DNA of 64,000 nt from RHLJ01 sp965212165 (GTDB lineage: Bacteria; Bacteroidota; Rhodothermia; Balneolales; Balneolaceae), in NCBI GenBank assembly GCA_965212165.1, contig OZ243096.1, forward strand, positions 992,001-1,056,000, read 5' to 3'. The first letter of the stretch is position 1; each line of letters opens with the position of its first letter. Position numbers and translations under genes: made by a program. The notes beneath the pieces were generated by a model. It was not told the DNA's origin. It searched no databases and saw only the letters and a list, made by a program, of their open reading frames with translations. Of the stretch, positions 45,552 through 54,200 are shown in pieces.

Positions 45552-46337
45552 ATGCTCCGCTTCTTCCGTCAAATTAGAAAAACCCTTATGGAACAGAATA
45601 GAACCCGCTCATATTTTATATATGCAATTGGTGAAATTGCACTCGTAATGATTGGTATTCTACTCGCCCTTCAAGTAAATAATTGGAATGAAGGGAGAAA
45701 GCTTCAAAAACAAGAACAGTATTTGCTGACGGAATTAAAGAAAGAATTCATTCAAAACCTAAGGACACTAGAAACAGGTTATGTAACGAACATGCTTGGC
45801 ATGAAAAGTTCTTGGGAGTTGATTAATACTCTTGCGAAAAATACTCCTGTTACTATTAACTATACTCAATTAGATACATTGGCTTATAATATCATCTATA
45901 ATTTCAACGAATTTGATCCTACATCTGGAGTAATAGACGATATTATAAATTCGGGTAAGTTAGAGGTCATTCAAAATGATTCATTAAGGTATATCTTATC
46001 TCAATGGTCTGGACAGCTTGTTGATCTAGATCAAGACAACGACTTTAGAAATGAATATTTTATTCATCGAGTATTACCTGAAATGACGGAGAATTTCCCA
46101 ATCGCAAATACTTTAGTTATACAAGATGGATATGCTGATACTGAGGAGCTGATTAGTAACTTAAGCTATTCAAAAATGGGTTACAGTCAGGATATATTTA
46201 ATAATCGAAATCTTGAGAGTGTCATTTCTATACATGCTTCTAATCAGGACTTTGTTTTAAGAAATATTACCATTTTAGAAGACTATATAAAAAATGCAAT
46301 TCAGCTTATAACTATTGAACAAGAACGGTTTAAATAA
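45552..46337 (+). CDS. D30: DUF6090-like membrane protein
   Basis: A 261-residue copy, MEQNRTRSYFIYAIGEIALVMIG anchor. The variable part (TSGVIDDIINSGKLEVIQND, SLRYILSQW) is very close to D8 and D9, with the same spacing and length as D8 (both 261 residues). It ends ITIEQERFK. A start scar and a repeat element follow, breaking the tight spacing. Confidence 0.9.
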   Translation: MLRFFRQIRKTLMEQNRTRSYFIYAIGEIALVMIGILLALQVNNWNEGRKLQKQEQYLLTELKKEFIQNLRTLETGYVTNMLGMKSSWELINTLAKNTPVTINYTQLDTLAYNIIYNFNEFDPTSGVIDDIINSGKLEVIQNDSLRYILSQWSGQLVDLDQDNDFRNEYFIHRVLPEMTENFPIANTLVIQDGYADTEELISNLSYSKMGYSQDIFNNRNLESVISIHASNQDFVLRNITILEDYIKNAIQLITIEQERFK

Positions 46338-46346
46338 AGGTAATAG

Positions 46347-46370
46347 ATGCTCCGCTTCTTCCGCCACATA
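46347..46370 (+). other. Orphan 5' end of a DUF6090-like gene (start scar 4)
   Basis: ATGCTCCGCTTCTTCCGCCA plus CATA encodes MLRFFRHI nine bases after the D30 stop. No family gene follows; a 109-bp repeat element begins at the next base. Confidence 0.75.
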
Positions 46371-46479
46371 CCGTTTGAACCACCGATTAATCGGATTACT
46401 GGATTAACACGGATTCAAATTATTGGAATGAACTTATCCGCAAAATCTTTTAATCCTTAACATCCGTGATTCTAAACCT
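46371..46479. mobile_element. 109-bp CACGGATT-type repeat element, copy 1
   Basis: The left edge is GTTTGAACCACCGATTAATC and the right edge ATCCGTGATTCTAAAC, imperfect inverted repeats. GGATTAACACGGATTC and TTTTAATCCTTAACATCCGT lie inside. It has the same length and the same edges as 47323-47431 and resembles the outer parts of the GxxExxY-carrying element without the gene. It lies exactly between a start scar and the ATG of D31. Confidence 0.65.
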
Positions 46480-47298
46480 ATGCTTAGATTTTTTAGAACG
46501 ATTAGAAAACAACTCATGGAACAAAATAAAATCCGTACCTACCTTCTCTATGCTATCGGTGAGATCTTCTTGGTTGTGATCGGAATTTTATTAGCCCTTC
46601 AGGTTAATAATTGGAATCAGGATAGAATAGATAAAGCTAATGAACGGACCTATCTGCAAAATTTAAAAAATGATCTTAAGCTTCAGATCGATGAGTTTAC
46701 TTTTACACTTAATGCCGAGTCTAGTGTTGGCAACATTATGAATAATGCTGCAGATTTTATAGAACAAGGGTTTTATAAAACTGATATGGATAGTCTAAAC
46801 AAAATGTTGTCCTTTGTCATCGCCAATCGCTCAGTTAATAAATATGATGCAACTTTTGAAGACTTAAAATCAACCGGGAATATTCGACTTATTTCGAATG
46901 AAGAGTTAAAAAGACAGTTACTTGAATTTTATCAATCTGTTGATAGAGCCGACCTGGTTTTACAGAAAAATGAAATTGTCAAAGCGAATGTAAGGGAGGC
47001 AATCATTGAAAACTCATTAGCTAATTTGCAGGTAGGATATAGTTCTGGGCTATCAGATTATTTAACAACAAGCGGGCTTCCGGTTGAAAATCCTATAAAT
47101 AATGCGGAATTGAATAGAACATTTAATGCAACAATTTTAGAAAACATAAACACAGATGCAGGACTTTTTAAACTGAATAACTTGATTACAAATCGGTACT
47201 TCTCCAGTTTAGTTACCAAGGCTATTATTGAAGAAGTGAAATTGTCTGCTGAAGAATTATATGAAGCAATCAACGCAGAATTAGAAAGAGAAAATTAA
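46480..47298 (+). CDS. D31: DUF6090-like membrane protein
   Basis: At 272 residues it is slightly long. The opening MLRFFRTIRKQLMEQNKIRT is identical in DNA to D32 for about 50 bases, including the repeat element before each. The helix is YAIGEIFLVVIG with NNWNQDR. The motif ATFEDLKSTGNIRLISN and EELKRQLLEFYQ matches D12. The end ELEREN is followed directly by the next start scar. Confidence 0.9.
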   Translation: MLRFFRTIRKQLMEQNKIRTYLLYAIGEIFLVVIGILLALQVNNWNQDRIDKANERTYLQNLKNDLKLQIDEFTFTLNAESSVGNIMNNAADFIEQGFYKTDMDSLNKMLSFVIANRSVNKYDATFEDLKSTGNIRLISNEELKRQLLEFYQSVDRADLVLQKNEIVKANVREAIIENSLANLQVGYSSGLSDYLTTSGLPVENPINNAELNRTFNATILENINTDAGLFKLNNLITNRYFSSLVTKAIIEEVKLSAEELYEAINAELEREN

Positions 47299-47322
47299 AT
47301 GCTTCGCTTCTTCCGACACATA
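47299..47322 (+). other. Orphan 5' end of a DUF6090-like gene (start scar 5)
   Basis: ATGCTTCGCTTCTTCCGACA plus CATA encodes MLRFFRHI immediately after the D31 stop codon, then gives way to the second 109-bp element. Confidence 0.75.
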
Positions 47323-47431
47323 GAGTTCGAACCACCGATTAATCGGATTACTAGATTAACACGGATTAGATTTATAGAGATGCATACATCCGCGAAATCC
47401 TTTAATCCTTAACATCCGCGATTCTAAACCT
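47323..47431. mobile_element. 109-bp CACGGATT-type repeat element, copy 2
   Basis: It shares GAACCACCGATTAATCGGAT, AGATTAACACGGATTAG and TTTAATCCTTAACATCCG with copy 1 and has identical boundaries: a start scar on the left and MLRFFRTIRKQL on the right. The middle ten or so bases differ. Scar, element and gene start may have been duplicated as one unit. Confidence 0.65.
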
Positions 47432-48184
47432 ATGCTTAGATTTTTTAGAACGATTAGAAAACAACTCATGGAACAAAATAAAGTTAGAAGCTACTTTCTC
47501 TATGCAATAGGGGAAATTGTTCTGGTAATGATTGGGATCTTACTTGCACTGCAAGTAAATAACTGGAATGAAGAGCGTCGTTTACTGAGCTCTGCAGAAG
47601 ACCACCTTCAGATTCTAGAGAATAATTTGAATGATGATTTGATACAATTACTAGATATTAAGGAAGAGTTGGAAATTAGCCTTGAAAGTTCAATCAAATT
47701 GGTAGAAAGGTTTAAACGAAATCTTGATGCCGATGCTCAAGATATTATGTTTGAAATAACTCAACTAATATTTGAATATAGTTATAGTCCTGAGAAAAGC
47801 GGATTGGATATTCTGGTGAATTCAGGAGAATTGGGTGTGCTTTCTAATTCCCTAAGAAATCAAATCAGTTTGTATTATAATGGAGTTGAAAATATGCAAG
47901 AGCGGGATGAAATATCCAATACCTTCATCAAAAACCAATATGAGATGTTCATTCTCGACAAATATGCATCTTTTTGGAGCCGTGAAAACCCGCATCCGGC
48001 TCTTTCAATTTATAGTGATGACAAAAGGAATCTTGAAAAGATAGATCCAATAAAAGTTTTAAATGATAAGAGACTTGAGACCTTAATATTTGCGAGGAAC
48101 TTTCAACTGGAACGACAGATAGCTGCATATAATGAGGGAGCAACTCGATTACAAAGACTTATGGACACATTGGAGACTAGGTAA
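47432..48184 (+). CDS. D32: DUF6090-like membrane protein, last copy of the array
   Basis: A 250-residue copy with the anchor MEQNKVRSYFLYAIGEIVLVMIG and NNWNEERR. The motif is SGLDILVNSGELGVLSNSLR, followed by SLYYNGVENM. It ends in RLMDTLETR. After the stop, TTGCTCGGCAATTTTT and, 32 bases after that TTG, ATGGAACAAAGG look like a decayed start and MEQ codon of a further copy, so the array may once have been longer. Confidence 0.9.
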   Translation: MLRFFRTIRKQLMEQNKVRSYFLYAIGEIVLVMIGILLALQVNNWNEERRLLSSAEDHLQILENNLNDDLIQLLDIKEELEISLESSIKLVERFKRNLDADAQDIMFEITQLIFEYSYSPEKSGLDILVNSGELGVLSNSLRNQISLYYNGVENMQERDEISNTFIKNQYEMFILDKYASFWSRENPHPALSIYSDDKRNLEKIDPIKVLNDKRLETLIFARNFQLERQIAAYNEGATRLQRLMDTLETR

Positions 48185-48264
48185 ATTTGCTCGGCAATTT
48201 TTAACTCTGAATGCGTTTATGGAACAAAGGTGAATTATTAGTAAACAAGTCTCTTCAACAAAAT

Positions 48265-48297
48265 TTCACATACATTCCCTACGTTTAGGGATGTGAA
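48265..48297. terminator. Hairpin between the DUF6090 array and the S9 peptidase gene
   Basis: TTCACA and TCCCTA pair with TAGGGA and TGTGAA around a CGTT loop, with a five-base bulge (TACAT) on one side. TTTT follows after the stem. It might end transcription of the array or act in the leader of the peptidase gene. The bulge and the weak T tract make the terminator call uncertain. The rest of the 147-base gap shows no other clear signal. Confidence 0.35.
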
Positions 48298-48331
48298 TTT
48301 TATAATTGTTAACCTAATTAATCAACCTTCT

Positions 48332-50359
48332 ATGAAAAACATGAAGCTAGTTCGAGGATTTATGAGCCTGTTGTTAGCTGTTGTAGTTTCTGCTTCAGCT
48401 ATCGCTCAGAATGTTATGACCCCAACCCACGTTGCTAAAACAAAGCAAGTAGGTTCTGTATATATAAGTGAGGATGGTAACTCTGCAGCTTATACATTGA
48501 TAGTACCAGCAGATCCATTCAAAGAAAATGCATTGGCATCTACCCATCTTTACTTATTGGATTTGGAGACTATGGAATCTAATCCATTTGTAACTGGAAT
48601 TAGTGTAGGTAGCGTGGCTTTTCGTCCAGGACATAATAGTATTACATTCCTTGCCCGCAAAGCGGATGATGCAACCAGATCTATTTATGAAATTTCGTTA
48701 AATGGTGGGGAAGCTCAGAAATTATATGCATTCGAGCGTAATATTACTTCATATGAGTGGGGAAGTGATGGAAATCACATCGTTTTCAGGGCGATTGAAC
48801 CATCAGAAAAGAGTATGAATCCGTTACCTTATGAACCAGAGGTATATGAAGAGGATATAAAAAGTACGTGGGCATATATGCAAAATGTTGGAGTCGAAGG
48901 GCATATGCCTCATCGTATCGAAATTGACGGTAGTGTATCTCAAGTGCATTGGAGTCCAGATATGACTAAGCTAGTTGTTGCACTATCGCCTACGTCACTT
49001 GTAGATGATACCTTTATGGCTCAAGAGATTTTTATAATTGATCATGAAACACGAGAAGTGGTAGCACAGGTTGATCATGAAGGAAAATTAGGAGCTATTT
49101 CTTGGAGTCCAGATAGTAAGCGATTAGCAATGATTGCTGCCGCTCACCTAAATGACCCAATCGATGGAAGGCTAAAAATTGTAGATGCTGCTAATGGAAA
49201 GACAAATAGTCCGGTACTTGATTTCGAAGGGAAATTTGAGCAGTTAAAATGGAAAGACAACAATAGTTTGTTTTATTTAGCAAGCAAAGGGGTGTGGTCA
49301 GAATTTGGAACAGTACAAGCTGACGGTTCCAAAATGAATGTAGAGATACCTACAGGTGGTACTATTATAAATGCATTCGTTGAGGCCAAAGGTAATTTCT
49401 TATTTGACGCTGAAAATCCAATGCATCCCGATGAGGTATACACTAAAAAAAGAAGAGATAACGAATTAACTCGAGTAACTAATCATAATCCCTGGTTGGA
49501 TGAATTGGAATTGGGTCAGCAAGAGGTTGTAACTTTTACAACTAAAGATGGAATGGAGATAGAAGGCTTGCTCATTTACCCTGTTGGATATGAAGCTGGT
49601 AACCGTTATCCACTTATTAATGTAATTCATGGTGGTCCAGAAGCACATTATGATAATGGTTGGTTAACAGCATATTCAATGGCAGGTCAAGTGGCTGCTG
49701 GAGATGGATTCGCTGTTTTTTATCCAAATTATAGAGGTAGCACTGGTCGTGGATTAGAATTTGCTATGAGTTCACAAGGTGATCTCGCTGGAGCAGAATT
49801 CGATGATATTGTTGAGGGAGTTGATTATTTGATAGAGCTCGGTTTAGCAGACAAAGACAAAGTAGGTGTTACTGGCGGTTCTTATGGTGGCTATGCAACA
49901 GGATGGTTATCGACCCGTTACAGTGATCGTTTTGCTGCTGGAGTAATGTTTGTTGGAATTAGTAATAACATTTCTAAATGGGGAACTAGTGATATACCTG
50001 AAGAATTATATCAAGTACATGCTAGAAAAAGAATTTGGGATGATTACCAGGATTATCTAGAACGAAGTCCTATTTACTATGTAGATCAAGCCAAAACACC
50101 ATTGCTAATTATGCATGGTAAAAATGATACACGTGTTGATCCGGGCCAATCATATGAGCTTTATCGCCACATTAAGACCAGAACGAATACTCCAGTTCGT
50201 TTGGTGCTATATCCAGGCGAAGGTCATGGGAATCGTCATGCAACGGCACAATTCGATTATAATCTTAGAGCAATGCGCTGGTTCACCGAATATTTAAAAG
50301 GTGAAAAACAAAGACCAGATGCTGAAATTGAAATAAAAGAAGTAGAGATTAAGAATTAA
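48332..50359 (+). CDS. Exported S9-family (prolyl oligopeptidase-like) serine peptidase
   Basis: The ATG at 48332 starts a signal peptide (MKNMKLVRGFMSLLLAVVVS, cleaved near SAIAQ); an in-frame GTG at 48293 is rejected because it adds a non-signal leader. The 675-residue protein has an N-terminal propeller with PD40-like repeats (AISWSPDSKRLAMIA, QVHWSPDMTKLVV). The C-terminal alpha/beta hydrolase domain has the S9 nucleophile motif GGSYGG. The predicted triad is Ser517, Asp599 (HGKNDTRVD) and His632 (GEGHGN). Dipeptidyl or acylaminoacyl peptidase activity in the periplasm is likely; the exact specificity is not readable. Confidence 0.92.
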   Translation: MKNMKLVRGFMSLLLAVVVSASAIAQNVMTPTHVAKTKQVGSVYISEDGNSAAYTLIVPADPFKENALASTHLYLLDLETMESNPFVTGISVGSVAFRPGHNSITFLARKADDATRSIYEISLNGGEAQKLYAFERNITSYEWGSDGNHIVFRAIEPSEKSMNPLPYEPEVYEEDIKSTWAYMQNVGVEGHMPHRIEIDGSVSQVHWSPDMTKLVVALSPTSLVDDTFMAQEIFIIDHETREVVAQVDHEGKLGAISWSPDSKRLAMIAAAHLNDPIDGRLKIVDAANGKTNSPVLDFEGKFEQLKWKDNNSLFYLASKGVWSEFGTVQADGSKMNVEIPTGGTIINAFVEAKGNFLFDAENPMHPDEVYTKKRRDNELTRVTNHNPWLDELELGQQEVVTFTTKDGMEIEGLLIYPVGYEAGNRYPLINVIHGGPEAHYDNGWLTAYSMAGQVAAGDGFAVFYPNYRGSTGRGLEFAMSSQGDLAGAEFDDIVEGVDYLIELGLADKDKVGVTGGSYGGYATGWLSTRYSDRFAAGVMFVGISNNISKWGTSDIPEELYQVHARKRIWDDYQDYLERSPIYYVDQAKTPLLIMHGKNDTRVDPGQSYELYRHIKTRTNTPVRLVLYPGEGHGNRHATAQFDYNLRAMRWFTEYLKGEKQRPDAEIEIKEVEIKN

Positions 50360-50373
50360 TCCTTTTAAACCAG

Positions 50374-50410
50374 AAAAAAGCTTCTATTCAACAGAGTAGA
50401 AGCTTTTTTT
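50374..50410 (+). terminator. Rho-independent terminator after the S9 peptidase
   Basis: AAAAAAGCTTCTA and TAGAAGCTTTTTT form a perfect 13-bp stem around a ten-base loop and end in a T tract. Because the stem is flanked by A and T runs, it can serve both the plus-strand peptidase and the convergent minus-strand TPR gene. Confidence 0.88.
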
Positions 50411-50438
50411 ATGTTATATGATGCCAAGAAACAAAAAC

Positions 50439-51905
50439 TTAAAGTTTCTCTAATGCCAACAATGAAATTCTACGTTTTGGAGTACGAACTAATTGAGCTT
50501 CAAAAGCTGCTTTTGCCTCTTCTATCATTCCTAAGTCGGTATACACTTCACCTAATAATTCCGAAGATGGTTTGACTATTTCAGGTGGTCCAAATTCTAT
50601 AGGTAATGAAAACTCATACTCAATTTCTTTCTTTAGTAATTCAATCCCTGCTTCAGTATTTCCTTCTTCAATAAGTAGGAGTGCTTTTATCTGATTTGAT
50701 TTATGCTCGGCTTCTTCAGCTCTAGCATCAATATCTAAAAAACCCAAAAGAGAATTTAGATTTTCACGAGCCCTTTCAACCTGATCTGTTTTAATTGAAG
50801 CTAATGCATTAGTAAAGTAGTAATCAATTGAGCCCCAATTAGGTGTTTCAGTATTCATCGCCCATTTATCTATGGCTGACCAGTTTTCAGAATCAATAAT
50901 ATAATGAGCTCTCATAATTCCATAATGCCATTTTTCACCATTTGATGGTGACCCTTCATCGATTCGTTTTTTACAGCTTAATAATACTTTTTCTGCTTCT
51001 TCAACCTCACCTTCTTGTAAATACCCATATTCTAACCACCATGGATAATGTCCACAAACTGTAGTTTTTTCATCAAGTTCTTTCTGTCTTGTAGTTTGTA
51101 CATCTCTTGCAACGATATTTGCGGAAACTACATCCTCCCACATTCCCATGGCTAGAAATATGTGAGAAGTCATGTGTTGTGCGTGCGCTGCATCTGGGGC
51201 AATTTTCGAATAAGCACGAGCCATTGGCAATCCTAATGGGGCATGAATTGGATCATCGAAAGAGTGAATTAAATAATGTGCTGCACCTGGATGTTCTTGA
51301 TTCGTGTTCCAAACATCAAAAAGTTCAGCAGCAGCTCGCATGTATATTGCAAAATCCCTTCCTTTATGTGCAGATCCTAGAATAGCTAACCCATAAAACG
51401 CAATAATCTCGTGGTCATTTGGATAGGTTGAATGAAGGTGTTCCATGTAATCTAAATAGAGGAAATCACGTTCTTCTTTTGATTTCCCTTCAGATTCGGG
51501 GGTATTGCCAAAAAGAATTTCTAACGACATCATATAATCTTTTTCCCTTTGAGTAGGTGATTTTGATTGTCTTTCTTCGACCGTAGTACCTAGTCGATTT
51601 AATACTTCATTTGCAGCTTCTAAATCTTGCCGTTGCCAAATAGAATGATTGTAGCTCTTAGCTTCACCCCAATAGGCTAGCGCGAATTTGGGATCCATTT
51701 CTTGAGCTTTTTTAAATGCTCGAGCGGCATCATCATATTCAAAATTATGTAGGAGCTTAACCCCTTTTATGAAATGAGATTGAGCCTCATCAGCCCCAGA
51801 GTTTGGGAAATTTATTGAACCTAATGAATTACTTTGAGCAGTTAGCAATGTTGAATTCAGAATGAAACATAAAGCTAACAAAAAGAGGACGTGGATTTTT
51901 TTCAT
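50439..51905 (-). CDS. Exported TPR protein
   Basis: I start at the ATG at 51905 (MKKIHVLFLLALCFILNSTL, signal peptide ending LTAQ); a frame opening 48 bases further upstream would put a non-signal leader in front. The 488-residue protein has helix-turn-helix repeats, beginning HFIKGVKLLHNFEYDDAARA, FKKAQEMDPKFALAYWGEAK and SYNHSIW. The latter phrase is typical of a Bacteroidota/Acidobacteria family of exported TPR proteins of unknown role. HYLIHSFDDPIHAPLG and HAQHMTSHIF contain many histidines, which might bind metal. It lies 19 bases after the amidohydrolase gene and is probably co-transcribed with it. Confidence 0.85.
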   Translation of the reverse strand: MKKIHVLFLLALCFILNSTLLTAQSNSLGSINFPNSGADEAQSHFIKGVKLLHNFEYDDAARAFKKAQEMDPKFALAYWGEAKSYNHSIWQRQDLEAANEVLNRLGTTVEERQSKSPTQREKDYMMSLEILFGNTPESEGKSKEERDFLYLDYMEHLHSTYPNDHEIIAFYGLAILGSAHKGRDFAIYMRAAAELFDVWNTNQEHPGAAHYLIHSFDDPIHAPLGLPMARAYSKIAPDAAHAQHMTSHIFLAMGMWEDVVSANIVARDVQTTRQKELDEKTTVCGHYPWWLEYGYLQEGEVEEAEKVLLSCKKRIDEGSPSNGEKWHYGIMRAHYIIDSENWSAIDKWAMNTETPNWGSIDYYFTNALASIKTDQVERARENLNSLLGFLDIDARAEEAEHKSNQIKALLLIEEGNTEAGIELLKKEIEYEFSLPIEFGPPEIVKPSSELLGEVYTDLGMIEEAKAAFEAQLVRTPKRRISLLALEKL

Positions 51906-51924
51906 AGAATGTGGATTGTTAAAA

Positions 51925-53349
51925 CTATTGACTACTAAATGATGAAACTTCATTAAGATTTCCTTTGATCATCACATGAGAAATGGAACGCATATTGCTA
52001 ATATCTATAGATGGATCTTTATCTAGGATAATGAGATTACCAAATTTACCAGCTTCAATAGTACCAAAGTCATCTGCTCGCATCATAGAAGCAGCGCCGT
52101 TTTTTGTAGCCATTACAATAATATCTTTAGCTGGAATACCGGCGCTTTGCATAGCTTCCATTTCATCATAAATCGAAATCCCATGTAAGGTACCAGGGTT
52201 ACCTGCATCAGTACCAACAACGATTGGAATTCCTGCATCAAAAATAGTTTTTAGATTCTTCAATTGAAGAGAACTAACTCTATCAGTGGAAGCATCAAAG
52301 TTTTGAATACGAATCATCAAATTTGAATTTTCAAATCTCGGATGATTTTTAAATCTATCTGCATTCTCTAGTAAAGTCTTAGTTTTAAGATCAACACATC
52401 TATTCGGATCAGTAATTTGAAAATTTTCAATATCTGCAGTGGCTCGGTACGTTAACATATAACCACTACCAACGATGAGCGTAGGGTTATAGAAAGTGCC
52501 GTTCTCTTTTGCAAGTTCAATAAACTCGTCATCTACTTCTGTATTCTCGACACTATGAACTAGTAACTTAGCTCCATTTCGCAATGCAGCTTTTGCCTGT
52601 TCTAAAGAAGTGGCATGTGCAATCATTTGATTCCCACGCTTTTCAATTTCCATTGCACTAGCTGAAACCCAGTCCATATATTCAGGGTCATTAGCTCTTA
52701 ATTGCCAAAATTTTATTCCAGTACTCCCAAGTTCAGATAAATATTGAACAGTCTTTATTCCCTGATCTGCAGATGTAAGTGGCACAAGTACTTTATCAGA
52801 CGGTAAGTCGAATGGAGCGCCACTCACTGGAGTAATAAGCGGACCAGCTGCAGCAACATGAGGTGCCCTTGGATTATTTTCAGCTGCTTGCTGTAATCCA
52901 ATCGACCAAGACATTCCACCTACATCATAAACCGCCGTAACACCAGAACATAAATAAGAATCATAATAACGCTGCGGATTCTGTTGTTGATATGCAATCA
53001 CTTCTGCAATTGGTAAACTATCATTTAAGTCTAATGCATCAGGGCGACTATCAAAAAAAGCAGTTTGGAAAAAATGCATGTGAGCATCTACAAGTCCTGG
53101 AGTAATATATTTTCCATCAGCATTTACTTGTTCAGCACCTTTAGGGATATCACAGGTATCTTTGTTCCCAGCACAATCTATTTTTCCGTCTTTTATTACA
53201 ATAATACTGTTCTCAATACCGGGAGCACCAGTTCCATCAAATAAAGTTGCACCAGTTATAAGAATAGTGGAAGAAGTATTAATTGAATTGGTACAAGATA
53301 GAATAGTAGAAATTAGTATCAGTCCAATTAACGATACACTTAGTCGCAT
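51925..53349 (-). CDS. Amidohydrolase-family lipoprotein
   Basis: A 474-residue protein with a lipoprotein signal (LILISTILSC, Cys19). After a short beta-sandwich start (ILITGATLFDG) comes the amidohydrolase barrel: PGLVDAHMHF gives metal ligands His90 and His92, AHATSLEQAK and HSVENTEVD give further histidines, and VVGTDAGNPG gives the conserved aspartate. This is the imidazolonepropionase/prolidase-like branch of exported amidohydrolases. The substrate is unknown. It is the first gene of a two-gene minus-strand unit with the TPR protein, and its 5' region faces the outer-membrane protein gene. Confidence 0.9.
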   Translation of the reverse strand: MRLSVSLIGLILISTILSCTNSINTSSTILITGATLFDGTGAPGIENSIIVIKDGKIDCAGNKDTCDIPKGAEQVNADGKYITPGLVDAHMHFFQTAFFDSRPDALDLNDSLPIAEVIAYQQQNPQRYYDSYLCSGVTAVYDVGGMSWSIGLQQAAENNPRAPHVAAAGPLITPVSGAPFDLPSDKVLVPLTSADQGIKTVQYLSELGSTGIKFWQLRANDPEYMDWVSASAMEIEKRGNQMIAHATSLEQAKAALRNGAKLLVHSVENTEVDDEFIELAKENGTFYNPTLIVGSGYMLTYRATADIENFQITDPNRCVDLKTKTLLENADRFKNHPRFENSNLMIRIQNFDASTDRVSSLQLKNLKTIFDAGIPIVVGTDAGNPGTLHGISIYDEMEAMQSAGIPAKDIIVMATKNGAASMMRADDFGTIEAGKFGNLIILDKDPSIDISNMRSISHVMIKGNLNEVSSFSSQ

Positions 53350-53501
53350 AGAAATTATATGAGTTAGTTTTCCAAGGAATTAAGCAAATATAATGGTGAT
53401 AGCAAAACGGAACTACGAATGCAGATTTAAAGTTAGATTTTTTCGAATATTTATTATTCTTACTTTTAAAGCTTTGATAAAAAACTAACCAACTTTTTAC
53501 A

Positions 53502-54179
53502 ATGAGAACAATCAAGTTATTGATTATTGGTACTATAATCACTTCAACATCAGTTTTGGCACAAATGAATGATGCTGATTTGAATATTTTCGTTGGATCA
53601 CCGCAGGGCGACTTCCAAGATAATTTAGATAGAACAGCTATTGGTATAAATGGAAGCGTGGCATTTGCTGTGCCAAGTTCTCCAATTCAATTAGGAATGG
53701 AAATCGGTGTTATGACTTATGGAATTGATTCTAGAAGAGAAAGTTTTAACCCTAATATTCCAGAAGTTACAGTAAAAGTAGATACCGACTACGATATTCT
53801 AACAGGTCATATGTTTTTAAGATATGAAGCTCCGTTAGCTATAGTAAGACCATACATCGATGGCTTATTCGGCTTCAATTATTTATTTACTGAAACAAAA
53901 ATAAGTGATCGTAGAAGCAATGAAGAAATAGCATCTGATACGAATTTTGACGATTGGGCAATGAGTTATGGAGTGGGTGGTGGTATTAAAATTAAAGTAT
54001 ATGATACTATTGCCAACAAAATTTATGTTAATCTGAAAACTAGATACTTGAAAGGTTCAGAAGCATCCTACTTACAACCAGGTTCAATTACTGTTAGTGA
54101 TGGCAAATTAATATTTGACGAGTCTACCTCAAACACAGATATGTTATCGTTTCACCTTGGTGCAACTTTTAAGTTCTAA
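53502..54179 (+). CDS. Outer-membrane beta-barrel protein
   Basis: The 225-residue product has a signal peptide (MRTIKLLIIGTIITSTSVLA, then Q). The mature part alternates polar and hydrophobic residues in strands (SVAFAVPSSPIQLGMEIG, MFLRYEAPLAIVRPYIDGLF, MSYGVGGGIKIKVY). It ends in a terminal strand LSFHLGATFKF with the aromatic last residue needed for barrel assembly. It resembles small OmpW/porin-family-like barrels of Bacteroidota. It is divergent from the amidohydrolase gene; the 152 bases between them are AT-rich, with no promoter I can place with confidence. Confidence 0.85.
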   Translation: MRTIKLLIIGTIITSTSVLAQMNDADLNIFVGSPQGDFQDNLDRTAIGINGSVAFAVPSSPIQLGMEIGVMTYGIDSRRESFNPNIPEVTVKVDTDYDILTGHMFLRYEAPLAIVRPYIDGLFGFNYLFTETKISDRRSNEEIASDTNFDDWAMSYGVGGGIKIKVYDTIANKIYVNLKTRYLKGSEASYLQPGSITVSDGKLIFDESTSNTDMLSFHLGATFKF

Positions 54180-54200
54180 GCTTTTTTGATATAAAGCTGA

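Noticed and set aside
17980..47431. Interpretation of the array as an integron with attC sites
   Set aside because: The junction motif is part of the coding start, there is no attC-like paired core structure between genes, and no tyrosine integrase is present in the window.
19205..48184. CRISPR or diversity-generating retroelement
   Set aside because: There are no short regularly spaced repeats, no reverse transcriptase and no template repeat. The repeating unit is a whole gene.
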